A DNA stretch of 6,192 bases from an uncultured Ignavibacteria bacterium (GCA_903911805.1 CAIWET010000537.1:1-6192); one strand, 5' to 3'. Positions 1 through 6,192 are shown, counted from the stretch's first letter. Numbers and translations are program-made. The notes: generated from the sequence alone by a model not told the origin.

Positions 1-575
1 AGATTTTTATCGGGTTACAAGTTGTAATCTTAGATAATGCAATTGATAATTTGAGAAGCATAATTCACCAAATAATTGAAGAGAAATCTCAAGTTGAAGA
101 ACCAGATGATAAGAAGAATTTTTATTTAAAAATTAGGTCATTGTTAAGTGAAATAATTTATGCTGGAGAATATGGATTTTGGGATTTTAGTGCTCACTCA
201 TCTGAAGCAGAAGAAAAATTCAATACTTGGATTGAAGAAATTCAAGCTAGTTCTATGGAAAGTTATAATGTAACTGACGATGAAACTGATATTGATAGAA
301 TTAGTGCTGATAAAAGATATGTTTCATTAAGTATTTTGTTTTTGTTTGAAAATACGGAGATTCATAATAAAATAAGTGAAGAAATTGAATCAATTAATGA
401 AGATGTTTTTAATGATAAAGTCACTTATGAAGCATTAATGGATAAAATAATTAGATTTGATTTCAATTATTTATTAGGTGATGCGATTTTCTTGGTTCCA
501 GGAAATGATATGGATGGATTGAGCTGGGAAGATATTCATAGTGAGGGCTGGGAATATTTAAAACCAATTTTCTAA
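1..575 (+). CDS. Acidic protein of unknown function, 3' part only (possibly DUF1517-like)
   Basis: The frame is open to the left edge: the first complete codon starts at 3 and 190 residues are visible before the TAA stop at 573-575. A TTG at 51 could serve as a start, but the 16 codons before it read like normal protein (IFIGLQVVILDNAIDN), with no stop and no ribosome binding site ahead of the TTG, so I treat the gene as 5'-truncated. The visible part is acidic and probably soluble, mostly predicted helix, with no signal peptide or clear membrane segment. Landmarks are GEYGFWDFSAHSSEAEEKF around residues 55-73, a hydrophobic strand YVSLSILFLFE at 106-116, and a C-terminal GDAIFLVPGNDMDGLSWEDI at about 159-178. 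The order (helical region with W and EAE..F, then a Y.SL.ILF strand, then a D.LS.ED segment near the end) recalls the C-terminal half of DUF1517 proteins, which have no established function. That match is from memory and weak. No catalytic motif is visible. Confidence 0.75.
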   Translation, partial: IFIGLQVVILDNAIDNLRSIIHQIIEEKSQVEEPDDKKNFYLKIRSLLSEIIYAGEYGFWDFSAHSSEAEEKFNTWIEEIQASSMESYNVTDDETDIDRISADKRYVSLSILFLFENTEIHNKISEEIESINEDVFNDKVTYEALMDKIIRFDFNYLLGDAIFLVPGNDMDGLSWEDIHSEGWEYLKPIF

Positions 576-605
576 AAATTATTTTGTAACTTTGGTGTAA
601 TTTTT
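574..605. terminator. Possible weak bidirectional AT-only hairpin after the first gene
   Basis: An 8-base perfect inverted repeat, aaaaatta (574-581) and taattttt (598-605), encloses a 16-base loop. It begins inside the stop codon of the upstream gene and ends in a T run, the right place for a terminator of the plus-strand gene. On the minus strand it would lie downstream of rarA and the small antisense gene. The stem has no G or C, so it would be weak, and such repeats arise by chance in AT-rich DNA. Confidence 0.25.
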
Positions 606-629
606 GCGTCTTTCTATTGTAGGTAAAAT
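601..629 (+). promoter_or_regulatory. Candidate promoter for the 46-residue membrane protein
   Basis: TTTTTG at 601-606 and TAAAAT at 624-629 are separated by 17 bases, an acceptable sigma-70-like arrangement. They lie just upstream of the ribosome binding site of the small gene at 654. A start of transcription near 636 would leave a leader of roughly 18 bases. AT-rich spacers give such matches by chance, and the -35 match is poor. I do not see the Bacteroidota-type TAnnTTTG element at the expected place. Confidence 0.3.
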
Positions 630-639
630 TATAAATTAG

Positions 640-645
640 AAAGGA
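640..645 (+). promoter_or_regulatory. Ribosome binding site of the 46-residue gene
   Basis: AAAGGA lies 8 bases upstream of the ATG at 654, a normal Shine-Dalgarno distance. It is one of the two clearest ribosome binding sites in the window and is the main reason for accepting the short reading frame that follows as a gene. Confidence 0.6.
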
Positions 646-653
646 TTACAAAA

Positions 654-794
654 ATGAATATATTATTAATTACTCTTTTAGTAGCAGCAGTTGCAATTAT
701 TATAGATGCAATATTATTGATTAATTACGAAGATAAAACTAAGGAATCATTAAAACCAATAGCAATAGACAAAATTAGAAGATTTAGGAAATAA
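654..794 (+). CDS. Small single-pass membrane protein of unknown function (46 aa)
   Basis: The frame runs from ATG at 654 to TAA at 792-794 and encodes 46 residues. Residues 2-24 (MNILLITLLVAAVAIIIDAI onward) form one uninterrupted hydrophobic segment with a single Asp. A polar tail of about 22 residues follows, with an acidic start (NYEDKTKE) and a strongly basic end (KIRRFRK). This is the pattern of a small inner-membrane protein with its basic tail in the cytoplasm. An AAAGGA ribosome binding site lies 8 bases upstream. Its stop codon is one base from the facing stop codon of rarA, so the two genes are convergent and their transcripts probably overlap. I do not recognise a family. The size and shape fit accessory subunits of membrane complexes, small stress proteins or type I toxin-like peptides, and the sequence does not choose among these. 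Calling it a gene rests on the binding site, the clean membrane segment and the good fit in the gap. Confidence 0.6.
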   Translation: MNILLITLLVAAVAIIIDAILLINYEDKTKESLKPIAIDKIRRFRK

Positions 795-795
795 A

Positions 796-2121
796 TTACT
801 CTTTACTTTTTTTTGAAGACCAAAATTTCTCAAGTCTTTCTTTAATTTCTTTTTCATTTCCAATTTCAGTTGGACTATAAACATTAACTGGTTTTGCACC
901 CTCAGGGAAATAATTTTCGTGAACAAAATGATTTTCAAAATCGTGAGGATATTTATAACCTAATCCATAACCTTCTGTTTTCATCAATTTTGTAGGAGCG
1001 TTTCTTAAATGCAATGGAACAGTTAATGGATATCCTGATTTAATTAAGTCTTTGGCTTGTTGAAGAGCCAAATATGAAGCATTGGATTTTGGAGCTGAAG
1101 CTAAATAGGTTACCCCTTGAGCTAAATTAATAGCAGCTTCTGGCAATCCAATTAAGTTTACTGAATTAAAAACGCTTACAGCCACCGTTAGCGCATTTGA
1201 ATCAGCATTCCCGATATCTTCACTAGCAAAAACTACCATTCGTCTAGCAATGAATTTGGGGTCTTCCCCAGCCTCTAACATTTTTGCTAACCAAATCATA
1301 GCAGCTGATGGAGCAGAACCTCGTAACGACTTTATAAAGGCAGAAATTGTATCATAATGAGATTCACCTTTTTTATCATAATGTGCTGTTTTTTGTTGAA
1401 GTGCATTTTCTAATACTTCTCTATTAATAACAATTTCAGATTTGGAATTCCCAAATAACTTAATTGCTAGATCAATTGCATTTAATGAAGTTCTTGCATC
1501 TCCACCAGAAATAGTTAGTAGAAAATCCCAATCCTCAATTTTAATATTTTTTTGGGATAAAAATTGATCTTTATTGATTGCATTTTCTATTAATTTTTTT
1601 ATTTCGTCATCTTCAAGTAATTTCAATCGATAAACTTGGCATCTGCTAAGCAAAGCGGAATTTACTTCAAATGAAGGATTTTCTGTTGTGGCACCAATAA
1701 GAATAATAATCCCTTTTTCAACCGCCATTAAAAGAGAATCTTGTTGAGATTTATTAAATCTATGGATTTCATCAATAAATAAAAGAGTTCTTTTGCCCTT
1801 CTTCCTATTTATTTCAGCAGTTGCTATTACTTGCCTAACTTCTTTAACGCCTGCTGCTACAGCCGAAAGACTTTCATAATTATAATTTCCATATTTTGAA
1901 ATTAATAATGCAATTGAAGTTTTACCAACCCCAGGTGGACCCCAAAATACCATTGAAGGAAAATTTCCAGATTCGAAAAACTTCCTTAAAGGTGCATTTG
2001 TCCCAATTAAATGAGTTTGACCAATAATTTCATCAATGTTATCGGGTCTGACTCTATCAGCAAGAGGGATTGATTCATTTAATTCAATTTGGTTTTCAGG
2101 TATTTCGTCTTCAAAAAGCAT
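796..2121 (-). CDS. rarA: Replication-associated recombination protein A (RarA/MgsA), AAA+ ATPase
   Basis: This is a full-length 441-residue protein, the usual size for the bacterial RarA/MgsA family (eukaryotic WRNIP1/Mgs1). The family is cytosolic, acts at stalled or gapped replication forks, and resembles clamp-loader subunits. Visible motifs in order: an N-terminal LADRVRPDNIDEIIGQTHLI (20-39), Walker A GPPGVGKT (61-68), Walker B LLFIDEIHRF (113-122) with D117 and E118, sensor 1 GATTENPSF (143-151), a probable arginine finger in SALLSRC (R160), and sensor 2 GGDAR (206-210). The C-terminal family-specific part follows: KSLRGSAPSAAMIWLAKMLE (264-283), ASEDIGNAD (299-307), LASAPKSNASY (340-350) and VPLHLRNAPTKLMK (368-381). 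All key ATPase residues are present. The ATG at 2121 shares its A with the TAA stop of the LOG gene (TAATG), which suggests translational coupling. No strong ribosome binding site is seen. It is the last gene of the minus-strand cluster, one base from a convergent small gene. Confidence 0.97.
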   Translation of the reverse strand: MLFEDEIPENQIELNESIPLADRVRPDNIDEIIGQTHLIGTNAPLRKFFESGNFPSMVFWGPPGVGKTSIALLISKYGNYNYESLSAVAAGVKEVRQVIATAEINRKKGKRTLLFIDEIHRFNKSQQDSLLMAVEKGIIILIGATTENPSFEVNSALLSRCQVYRLKLLEDDEIKKLIENAINKDQFLSQKNIKIEDWDFLLTISGGDARTSLNAIDLAIKLFGNSKSEIVINREVLENALQQKTAHYDKKGESHYDTISAFIKSLRGSAPSAAMIWLAKMLEAGEDPKFIARRMVVFASEDIGNADSNALTVAVSVFNSVNLIGLPEAAINLAQGVTYLASAPKSNASYLALQQAKDLIKSGYPLTVPLHLRNAPTKLMKTEGYGLGYKYPHDFENHFVHENYFPEGAKPVNVYSPTEIGNEKEIKERLEKFWSSKKSKE

Positions 2122-2720
2122 TAAGCTAAATTTCTTTCAGTTTTTATTTTCAAATTATCAATTTTTGGTTTCAAAGAATGAATCAAATACATAGTTTCTT
2201 TTAATGTTTTTGATTCATTCCAGAGTGAAAAGTGTATTTGATTCATAAAGTTATCTTCAATAGCACGGTTTAGCTGCATAATCAAACCATCATAAAAATT
2301 GTCATAATTTAAAATAATTATTGGTGATTTAATGATATTTAATCTTTTCCAAGTTATCGCTTGAAGTAATTCAGAATAAGTTCCACAACCTCCAGGTAAT
2401 GCAACAATACAATCTGATTCGTTCATCATTTTAGCTTCTCTTGGATGCATTCCATCAACTACTTCCAAAGAAGATATTCCAGAATGACCTAATTCTAAAA
2501 GCATTAAATCATTAGGAATTACGCCTATCACTTTACAGTCAATATTAGAGCTAATTGCTCCATCAGCCATCTTACCCATCATCCCAACATTACCACCACC
2601 ATATATAATATCTCTTCCTGAATTTGCTATTTCTAAACCGATATTAAAAGCTAATTCAAGATATTTTTTATCTATGTGATTGCTTGACGCACAAAAAATA
2701 CAGACTCTTTTATTATTCAT
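2121..2720 (-). CDS. LOG-family protein (TIGR00730-type nucleotide 5'-monophosphate phosphoribohydrolase)
   Basis: This 199-residue cytosolic Rossmann-type protein carries both LOG signatures: YGGGNVGMMGKMADGA (40-55) and PGGCGTYSE (109-117). The segment MHPREAKMM (91-99) stands where the family has MHxRKxxM, and R94 and E117 sit where the family's active-site Arg and Glu are expected. The family cleaves the N-glycosidic bond of nucleoside 5'-monophosphates. The classical case is release of free cytokinin from cytokinin riboside monophosphate, but many bacterial members act on AMP or have unknown physiological substrates, so I avoid a cytokinin-specific call. The N-terminal KRVCIFCASSN is typical (family CVFCGSS). 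The C-terminal tail after about residue 180 is variable and lysine-rich. The gene lies 17 bases after the MFS gene with only an A-rich leader before its ATG, and its stop overlaps the rarA start by one base. Full length, no defects seen. Confidence 0.93.
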   Translation of the reverse strand: MNNKRVCIFCASSNHIDKKYLELAFNIGLEIANSGRDIIYGGGNVGMMGKMADGAISSNIDCKVIGVIPNDLMLLELGHSGISSLEVVDGMHPREAKMMNESDCIVALPGGCGTYSELLQAITWKRLNIIKSPIIILNYDNFYDGLIMQLNRAIEDNFMNQIHFSLWNESKTLKETMYLIHSLKPKIDNLKIKTERNLA

Positions 2721-2737
2721 TTTTAATTAACTATTTA

Positions 2738-3967
2738 TTAAATTTCTTCAATATAATCTAAATTTTTACTAAATGTTTCTTCAAGTAAATATAAACTTAT
2801 ATATGACAAAATAAGTGTAATTGCTCCAACTATCGCTGCACCCCATATTCTCCCGTAAAAAGCTTTGAAAAATAAATATGATTGTGCTATTGGAATAACT
2901 GAGCCTCTTATAAAATTTGGAACTGTAGTAGTAACAGTTGACCTTATATTTGTTCCAAATTGCTCTGATGCTATAGTTACAAATACAGCCCAATATCCAA
3001 CTCCTATTCCTGTTAAAAAGCAAACTAAATAATACATTGTACTACTAATTCCATTGGAAAGAAAAAGATAAGTAAAGATCATTATAGTGGTAAATGTTAT
3101 AAATACATATAGGGTTTTCTTTCTACTTTTCAAATACTGGCTTAAAAGTCCACTAAAGATATCTCCAACAACTATACCTGAATAAGTGAACATTATAACT
3201 TTACCAACAGTTATTGCACCTTGAATATTTAATTCAGTAGCAAATTCTTTTGATAATGTCACTAAAATTCCAACAACAAACCATAATGGTAGCCCAATTA
3301 AGATACAGTTGATATATTTGTACAATCTTTTTTTATTTTTTAATAAACTAAGGAAATCTCCTTTTTTGATATTTTCATTTTTTATGCTATTGAAAATACC
3401 TGATTCAAACATTTTCAATCTTAAAAGAAGTAAAACCAAACCTAATGAACCACCAATAATAAATGTATATCTCCAAGGAAGAAAATCACCAACTAAACTG
3501 GCAACAACTGTTCCAAAAATACCAACTGAGGCGACTATAGTAGTTCCATAACCTCTTTTATCAGTTGGTAATATTTCGCTAACCAAAGTAATAGCTGCAC
3601 CAAGTTCACCAGCTAAACCAAAACCAGCTAGAAATCTTACTATGCCATATTGCCAAACATTTACTATAAAACCATTAGCAAGATTTGCAATTGAATAAAT
3701 TATTATTGAGCCAAAAAGAACTGATAATCTACCATTTTTATCTCCTAATATTCCCCAAACTAAACCGCCAATAAGCATTCCAGCCATTTGAATATTTAAA
3801 AGTAAAAGTCCAATTTGCTCTAAATCTAATTCTGGAACACCAATATCTCTTAAGCTTGAAATTCTAACAATGTTATACAAAAGTAAATCATACATATCAA
3901 CAAAATAGCCAAGAGCTGCTACGATTACAGTTAAATAAATTGTTGATTTTTTCATTGTTTCAGACAT
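2738..3967 (-). CDS. MFS transporter, metabolite:H+ symporter-like, substrate unknown
   Basis: This 409-residue inner-membrane protein has about 12 hydrophobic segments with a cytoplasmic loop between the halves (about 186-220, basic). TM1 carries the acidic pair GYFVDMYD (20-27). The loop after TM2 has MFS motif A, GGLVWGILGDKNGR (67-80). TM4-5 has RFLAGFGLAGELGAAITLVS (111-130) followed by E131 and P134..KRG, the pattern of sugar/aromatic-acid/metabolite symporters. The second half repeats the layout with GIGVGYWAVF (320-329), ASEQFGTNIRSTV (333-345) and NFIRG. The substrate cannot be read from the sequence. An in-frame TTG at 3979 would give 413 residues and a 4-base overlap with the upstream gene. 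I prefer ATG at 3967 because GAGGA (3977-3973) lies 5 bases before it and the TTG sits on that site. A further ATG occurs at 3955. The gene lies between an outer-membrane barrel gene and a LOG gene in the same direction. Confidence 0.92.
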   Translation of the reverse strand: MSETMKKSTIYLTVIVAALGYFVDMYDLLLYNIVRISSLRDIGVPELDLEQIGLLLLNIQMAGMLIGGLVWGILGDKNGRLSVLFGSIIIYSIANLANGFIVNVWQYGIVRFLAGFGLAGELGAAITLVSEILPTDKRGYGTTIVASVGIFGTVVASLVGDFLPWRYTFIIGGSLGLVLLLLRLKMFESGIFNSIKNENIKKGDFLSLLKNKKRLYKYINCILIGLPLWFVVGILVTLSKEFATELNIQGAITVGKVIMFTYSGIVVGDIFSGLLSQYLKSRKKTLYVFITFTTIMIFTYLFLSNGISSTMYYLVCFLTGIGVGYWAVFVTIASEQFGTNIRSTVTTTVPNFIRGSVIPIAQSYLFFKAFYGRIWGAAIVGAITLILSYISLYLLEETFSKNLDYIEEI

Positions 3968-3972
3968 ATAAT

Positions 3973-3978
3973 TCCTCA
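3973..3978 (-). promoter_or_regulatory. Ribosome binding site that decides the MFS start
   Basis: On the minus strand, TGAGGA is followed by ATTAT and then ATG at 3967. The TGA is at the same time the stop codon of the upstream barrel gene, so ribosomes finishing that gene stop on the binding site of the next. This supports the ATG at 3967 over the TTG at 3979 and suggests translational coupling. Confidence 0.6.
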
Positions 3979-4716
3979 AAAATATCTTATAAATTCAATT
4001 CCAAAGTTTTTATTTAAGTTTTTACCATCAGTTGATAATAAATCAATCAATTTATATTCAATTGTTAAACCACTTCCAACAGAGGCTCTCAATGATAAAT
4101 TCAAATATGAGTTTTCAATTTTATAAAAGCCAGATCTTTTATTTAAATATGGATTAAACTCTATATTAATTGATGCGAAATCTAATAAAGAATTTTCAAG
4201 ACCAATCCAATAATTTGGTATTTTATCATTTTCAAATGAATAATTTAATCCACCGTGCAAAAAAATACTTCCGTATTTATATTTAAAAGACTTGCTCATT
4301 GCCAAATAAAATCCTGGAGAAGGCTCAGAATAATATTTATCTGAATATACATTACCCCTACCCTGACTACTAAATCCCACTAAAAATGCAGGGTAATAAA
4401 TAGCTTCATCGATTAATCTATATTTTATTGAAATACCGGGTAGTTTAGGTATATCAAGAGAATTATTTCCTGTTAAATTATTAATATTAAACCCGATACC
4501 AACATTTAAATCTTTATAAATCCCATAATTAAAAATAAATTCAGTTGAATTTTGATTATTTATATTTAAAGATGAAAAAATGGAATTTTTTGAAATTACT
4601 CCAGCTGTTGGAGAACTTACTATATACTGTGACTCATAAGCAGGACGATTGCCTGCAGTACCTTGAGAATACAAAGAGTAATTTATTAAAAATAATATAA
4701 AAAATAATTTCTTCAT
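3976..4716 (-). CDS. Outer-membrane beta-barrel protein, YjbH/PTAG-like
   Basis: This 246-residue protein is predicted to be exported. An N-terminal signal peptide (MKKLFFILFLINYSLYS) probably ends before Q18, within LYSQG. The mature part alternates polar and hydrophobic residues in short strands and ends in IEFIRYF with a terminal Phe, as usual for outer-membrane barrels. A SSPTAGVI segment (34-41), a glycine-rich LNVGIGFNINNLTG (70-83), PGISIKYRLIDE (93-104), PAFLVGFSSQGRG (109-121), SPGFYLAMSKSF (133-144) and LHGGLNYSFE (153-162) match what I remember of the PTAG / YjbH-like barrel proteins of Ignavibacteria-type genomes. In enterics, YjbH belongs to an exopolysaccharide-related outer-membrane system, but this protein is much shorter and its role is unknown. 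The gene starts one base after the stop of the Omp85 gene and its stop lies on the ribosome binding site of the MFS gene. I am fairly sure of the location and fold, less sure of the family. Confidence 0.75.
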   Translation of the reverse strand: MKKLFFILFLINYSLYSQGTAGNRPAYESQYIVSSPTAGVISKNSIFSSLNINNQNSTEFIFNYGIYKDLNVGIGFNINNLTGNNSLDIPKLPGISIKYRLIDEAIYYPAFLVGFSSQGRGNVYSDKYYSEPSPGFYLAMSKSFKYKYGSIFLHGGLNYSFENDKIPNYWIGLENSLLDFASINIEFNPYLNKRSGFYKIENSYLNLSLRASVGSGLTIEYKLIDLLSTDGKNLNKNFGIEFIRYF

Positions 4717-4717
4717 T

Positions 4718-6192
4718 TTACAACTTCATTCCTATACTAAAGTAAAATAAAAATGGTCCATAGATTGTTGAATTGGGATTTTCGCTAAAATAGAATGATT
4801 TACCTATTGAGAATTTTGCAGGTCCAACTGGAGTATCAAAAAAAATTGAACCACCAAATCCGTGCTTTAAATCAGAGAATTTTATTTCAGATGGTTGAGT
4901 CCAAACTGAACCTAAATCGTATCTAAATGACAAATAAGTATCAAAAAATAATTTACCTTCCATTTTATAACGATATTCTAAAGAAGATTTAAAAATTTGT
5001 CTTCCACGTTGTTCGTATTCTCTTAATCCAAAGAAATTATCTTCACCACCCAAATTAAAGAATTCAATTTGGGGCATATTATTATCAGCAAATCCAGCTA
5101 AAATTATTGGAGTAAATGTATGTCTATCAAAACTTGTGTTATTTCTATAGTAAAATTGAGCCTTTGTAAAACCAATAGCATCTTTTCCTTGCAATGCAGT
5201 GGTTTCAAAAGAAATATCAACAAAACTTCCTTTAGTGGCTAATAAATTTCTATCTTCGGAATCAACAATAGTGGAAATTTTTGCTGTATGCACTAAGTAA
5301 TATTTACCATAAGTATTACTATCCACATTATTAATTCTTTGTTTTTCTGTTTTATATCCTATTGTAATAATCCCATTTCTTTCAATTTGGGTTCCAAAGT
5401 CAAAATTAATACCAAACTTCTCTTCAATATTTTCAGCATAAACTGAATCAATATAAAGGTAATTTTTCTTAGGAAAGCTTTTTTTATATTGATAAATATT
5501 TTTTGAATCATAAAATACTTGCATATTAAATGTTAGCATTGACTCCATTATTCTCTGCTGTTGAATATTTAAAGCAAATCCATAATTACGTTCGCCACCA
5601 AAACCTCTTGCTGAAACTCTAGTTCCCATATTGAATAAATTATCCTGAATAATATCAATACCCAATTGAAATTTTCTTTCATTGTCAGATCTGGCGCCCA
5701 ATTTAACAGTTTGATCTCCTCTTTCTTTAACTTGAATTATGAGGTCAACTAAAGAATCAGCATTTGTTTCTTCAATTTTAAACTGAATATTATAAAAAAG
5801 TTCAGTAGAAAATAAATTTTCCCAACTATCTAAAATCTCTTTAGCATTAATATAATCTCCAGATTGAATTTTAAGTTCTCTTCTAACTAAATGTTCACTT
5901 AAGTTACTTTCAGATTTGATTTTAATAAATCTAATTTTTATTGGACTGAATTTTATAAATAATAAACCGTGAGATTCATCAAAAACTATTTCAGGTTGAG
6001 TAATAAATGAATAACCAATTTTTTTGCAGTATTTATGTATGATTTCAATAATATCAGTTTTAATATCATTATTATAATGCAAATAAAGAATATATTTCTT
6101 TAATTCTTTTGTTAAGCTTAGATCTAATACTTGTGACCTAGAGGTTAGATTAATACTAGTAATATGAGGATTTTTGAAAATTGTAAAATCTA
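4718..6192 (-). CDS. Omp85/BamA-superfamily outer-membrane protein with POTRA domain, 5'-truncated (possible patatin-type)
   Basis: The frame is open to the right edge: 490 residues are visible before TAA at 4720-4718. A TTG at 6082 could start a 454-residue form, but the 36 codons upstream (DFTIFKNPHITSINLTSRSQ and on) are coherent, so the true start lies beyond the window. Visible parts, numbered from the first complete codon: an incomplete POTRA-like or linker segment with YCKKIGYSF (about 54-62); a POTRA domain at about 76-158 (LLFIKFSPIKIRFIKIKSES, RRELKIQSGDYINAKEI, LFSTELFYNIQFKIEE); then a 16-strand-type barrel from GARSDNERKFQLGID to the end. The barrel has GGEDNFFGLREYEQRGRQIF (381-400) at the position of the Omp85 loop-6 motif, and DTPVGPAKFSIGKSF (452-466) near the end. 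The superfamily inserts or secretes proteins through the outer membrane. The Y..GYS..POTRA style and GLREYE..G motif also resemble the C-terminal part of patatin-POTRA-barrel proteins (PlpD-like), whose lipase domain would be off the edge. The protein ends in GMKL rather than an aromatic residue. Confidence 0.88.
   Translation of the reverse strand, partial: DFTIFKNPHITSINLTSRSQVLDLSLTKELKKYILYLHYNNDIKTDIIEIIHKYCKKIGYSFITQPEIVFDESHGLLFIKFSPIKIRFIKIKSESNLSEHLVRRELKIQSGDYINAKEILDSWENLFSTELFYNIQFKIEETNADSLVDLIIQVKERGDQTVKLGARSDNERKFQLGIDIIQDNLFNMGTRVSARGFGGERNYGFALNIQQQRIMESMLTFNMQVFYDSKNIYQYKKSFPKKNYLYIDSVYAENIEEKFGINFDFGTQIERNGIITIGYKTEKQRINNVDSNTYGKYYLVHTAKISTIVDSEDRNLLATKGSFVDISFETTALQGKDAIGFTKAQFYYRNNTSFDRHTFTPIILAGFADNNMPQIEFFNLGGEDNFFGLREYEQRGRQIFKSSLEYRYKMEGKLFFDTYLSFRYDLGSVWTQPSEIKFSDLKHGFGGSIFFDTPVGPAKFSIGKSFYFSENPNSTIYGPFLFYFSIGMKL

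Larger units (their letters stand above)
796..6192 (-). other. Probable five-gene operon: Omp85 - PTAG barrel - MFS - LOG - rarA
   Basis: All five genes run in one direction. Going downstream, the junctions are one base (4717), eight bases (3968-3975, with the next ribosome binding site over the stop codon), 17 bases (2721-2737) and a one-base overlap (2121). There is no room for a terminator or an ordinary promoter between any pair, so a common transcript starting beyond the right edge is the simplest reading. No strong hairpin follows rarA, so transcription may continue into the antisense of the small gene at 654-794. Confidence 0.8.

Noticed and set aside
15..27. Palindrome ttacaa-g-ttgtaa, possible operator
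   Set aside because: It lies inside an open coding frame and consists of common AT-rich words; no promoter elements surround it.
51..53. TTG as the true start of the first gene
   Set aside because: The frame continues upstream to the window edge with sensible residues, and no Shine-Dalgarno motif precedes the TTG.
576..653. Spacer searched for a tRNA, small RNA or riboswitch
   Set aside because: Only 78 bases, AT-rich, with no cloverleaf or GC-rich hairpin; it holds at most the weak hairpin, candidate promoter and ribosome binding site listed.
750..938. 62-residue frame on the minus strand
   Set aside because: It lies mostly inside rarA in another frame and runs across the small gene; its composition (K, L, F rich) is that of a shadow in AT-rich DNA and it has no ribosome binding site.
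2921..2939. Inverted repeat aactgt / acagtt with a 7-base loop
   Set aside because: Inside the MFS coding sequence, produced by repeated Thr/Val codons; short and without a T run, so not a terminator.
2781..3023. 80-residue frame on the minus strand
   Set aside because: Fully inside the MFS gene in another frame; it mirrors that gene and has no family features.
3309..3551. 80-residue frame on the plus strand
   Set aside because: Antisense to the MFS gene; its hydrophobic stretches come from the complement of membrane-segment codons.
6080..6082. TTG as the true start of the Omp85-type gene
   Set aside because: The frame stays open for 36 further codons to the edge, no signal peptide follows the TTG although the protein must be exported, and no ribosome binding site is present.

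Overview
The window is AT-rich bacterial DNA that reads cleanly with the standard bacterial code (TAA and TGA both used as stops). The outer-membrane proteins show a Gram-negative envelope. The pairing of an Omp85-type barrel with a PTAG-type barrel, and a signal peptide ending in a 'LYSQ'-like site, suggest the Bacteroidota / Ignavibacteriota / Kapabacteria neighbourhood. That placement is an inference from sequence style, not a database result. Coding density is very high: the longest stretch without a gene is about 78 bases (576-653). I see no tRNA, rRNA, CRISPR array, insertion sequence or phage gene.

Left part (1-794, plus strand). The window opens inside the 3' part of an acidic protein of unknown function that vaguely resembles the C-terminal part of DUF1517-type proteins; its reading frame is open through the left edge. 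After a short AT-rich spacer comes a 46-residue single-pass membrane protein (654-794) with a good ribosome binding site.

Right part (796-6192, minus strand). Five genes are packed in one direction and are probably one operon. In transcription order they are: an Omp85/BamA-superfamily barrel with POTRA repeats (cut by the right edge; possibly the C-terminal part of a patatin-POTRA-barrel protein), a YjbH/PTAG-like outer-membrane barrel, an MFS transporter, a LOG-family phosphoribohydrolase, and the replication-associated AAA+ ATPase RarA. Junctions are +1 bp, 8 bp (with the ribosome binding site lying over the upstream stop codon), 17 bp and a 1-base TAATG overlap. The promoter must lie beyond the right edge.

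The genes do not form one obvious pathway. The first two act at the outer membrane, the third at the inner membrane, and the last two are cytosolic housekeeping enzymes, so the operon looks like a mixed housekeeping cluster. The rarA stop codon and the stop codon of the 46-residue gene face each other with one base between them, so the two transcripts almost certainly overlap. I found no convincing new defence, mobile or secretion system. The most notable points are the tiny membrane protein opposite rarA, the two truncated edge genes, and the linkage of outer-membrane genes with LOG and RarA.
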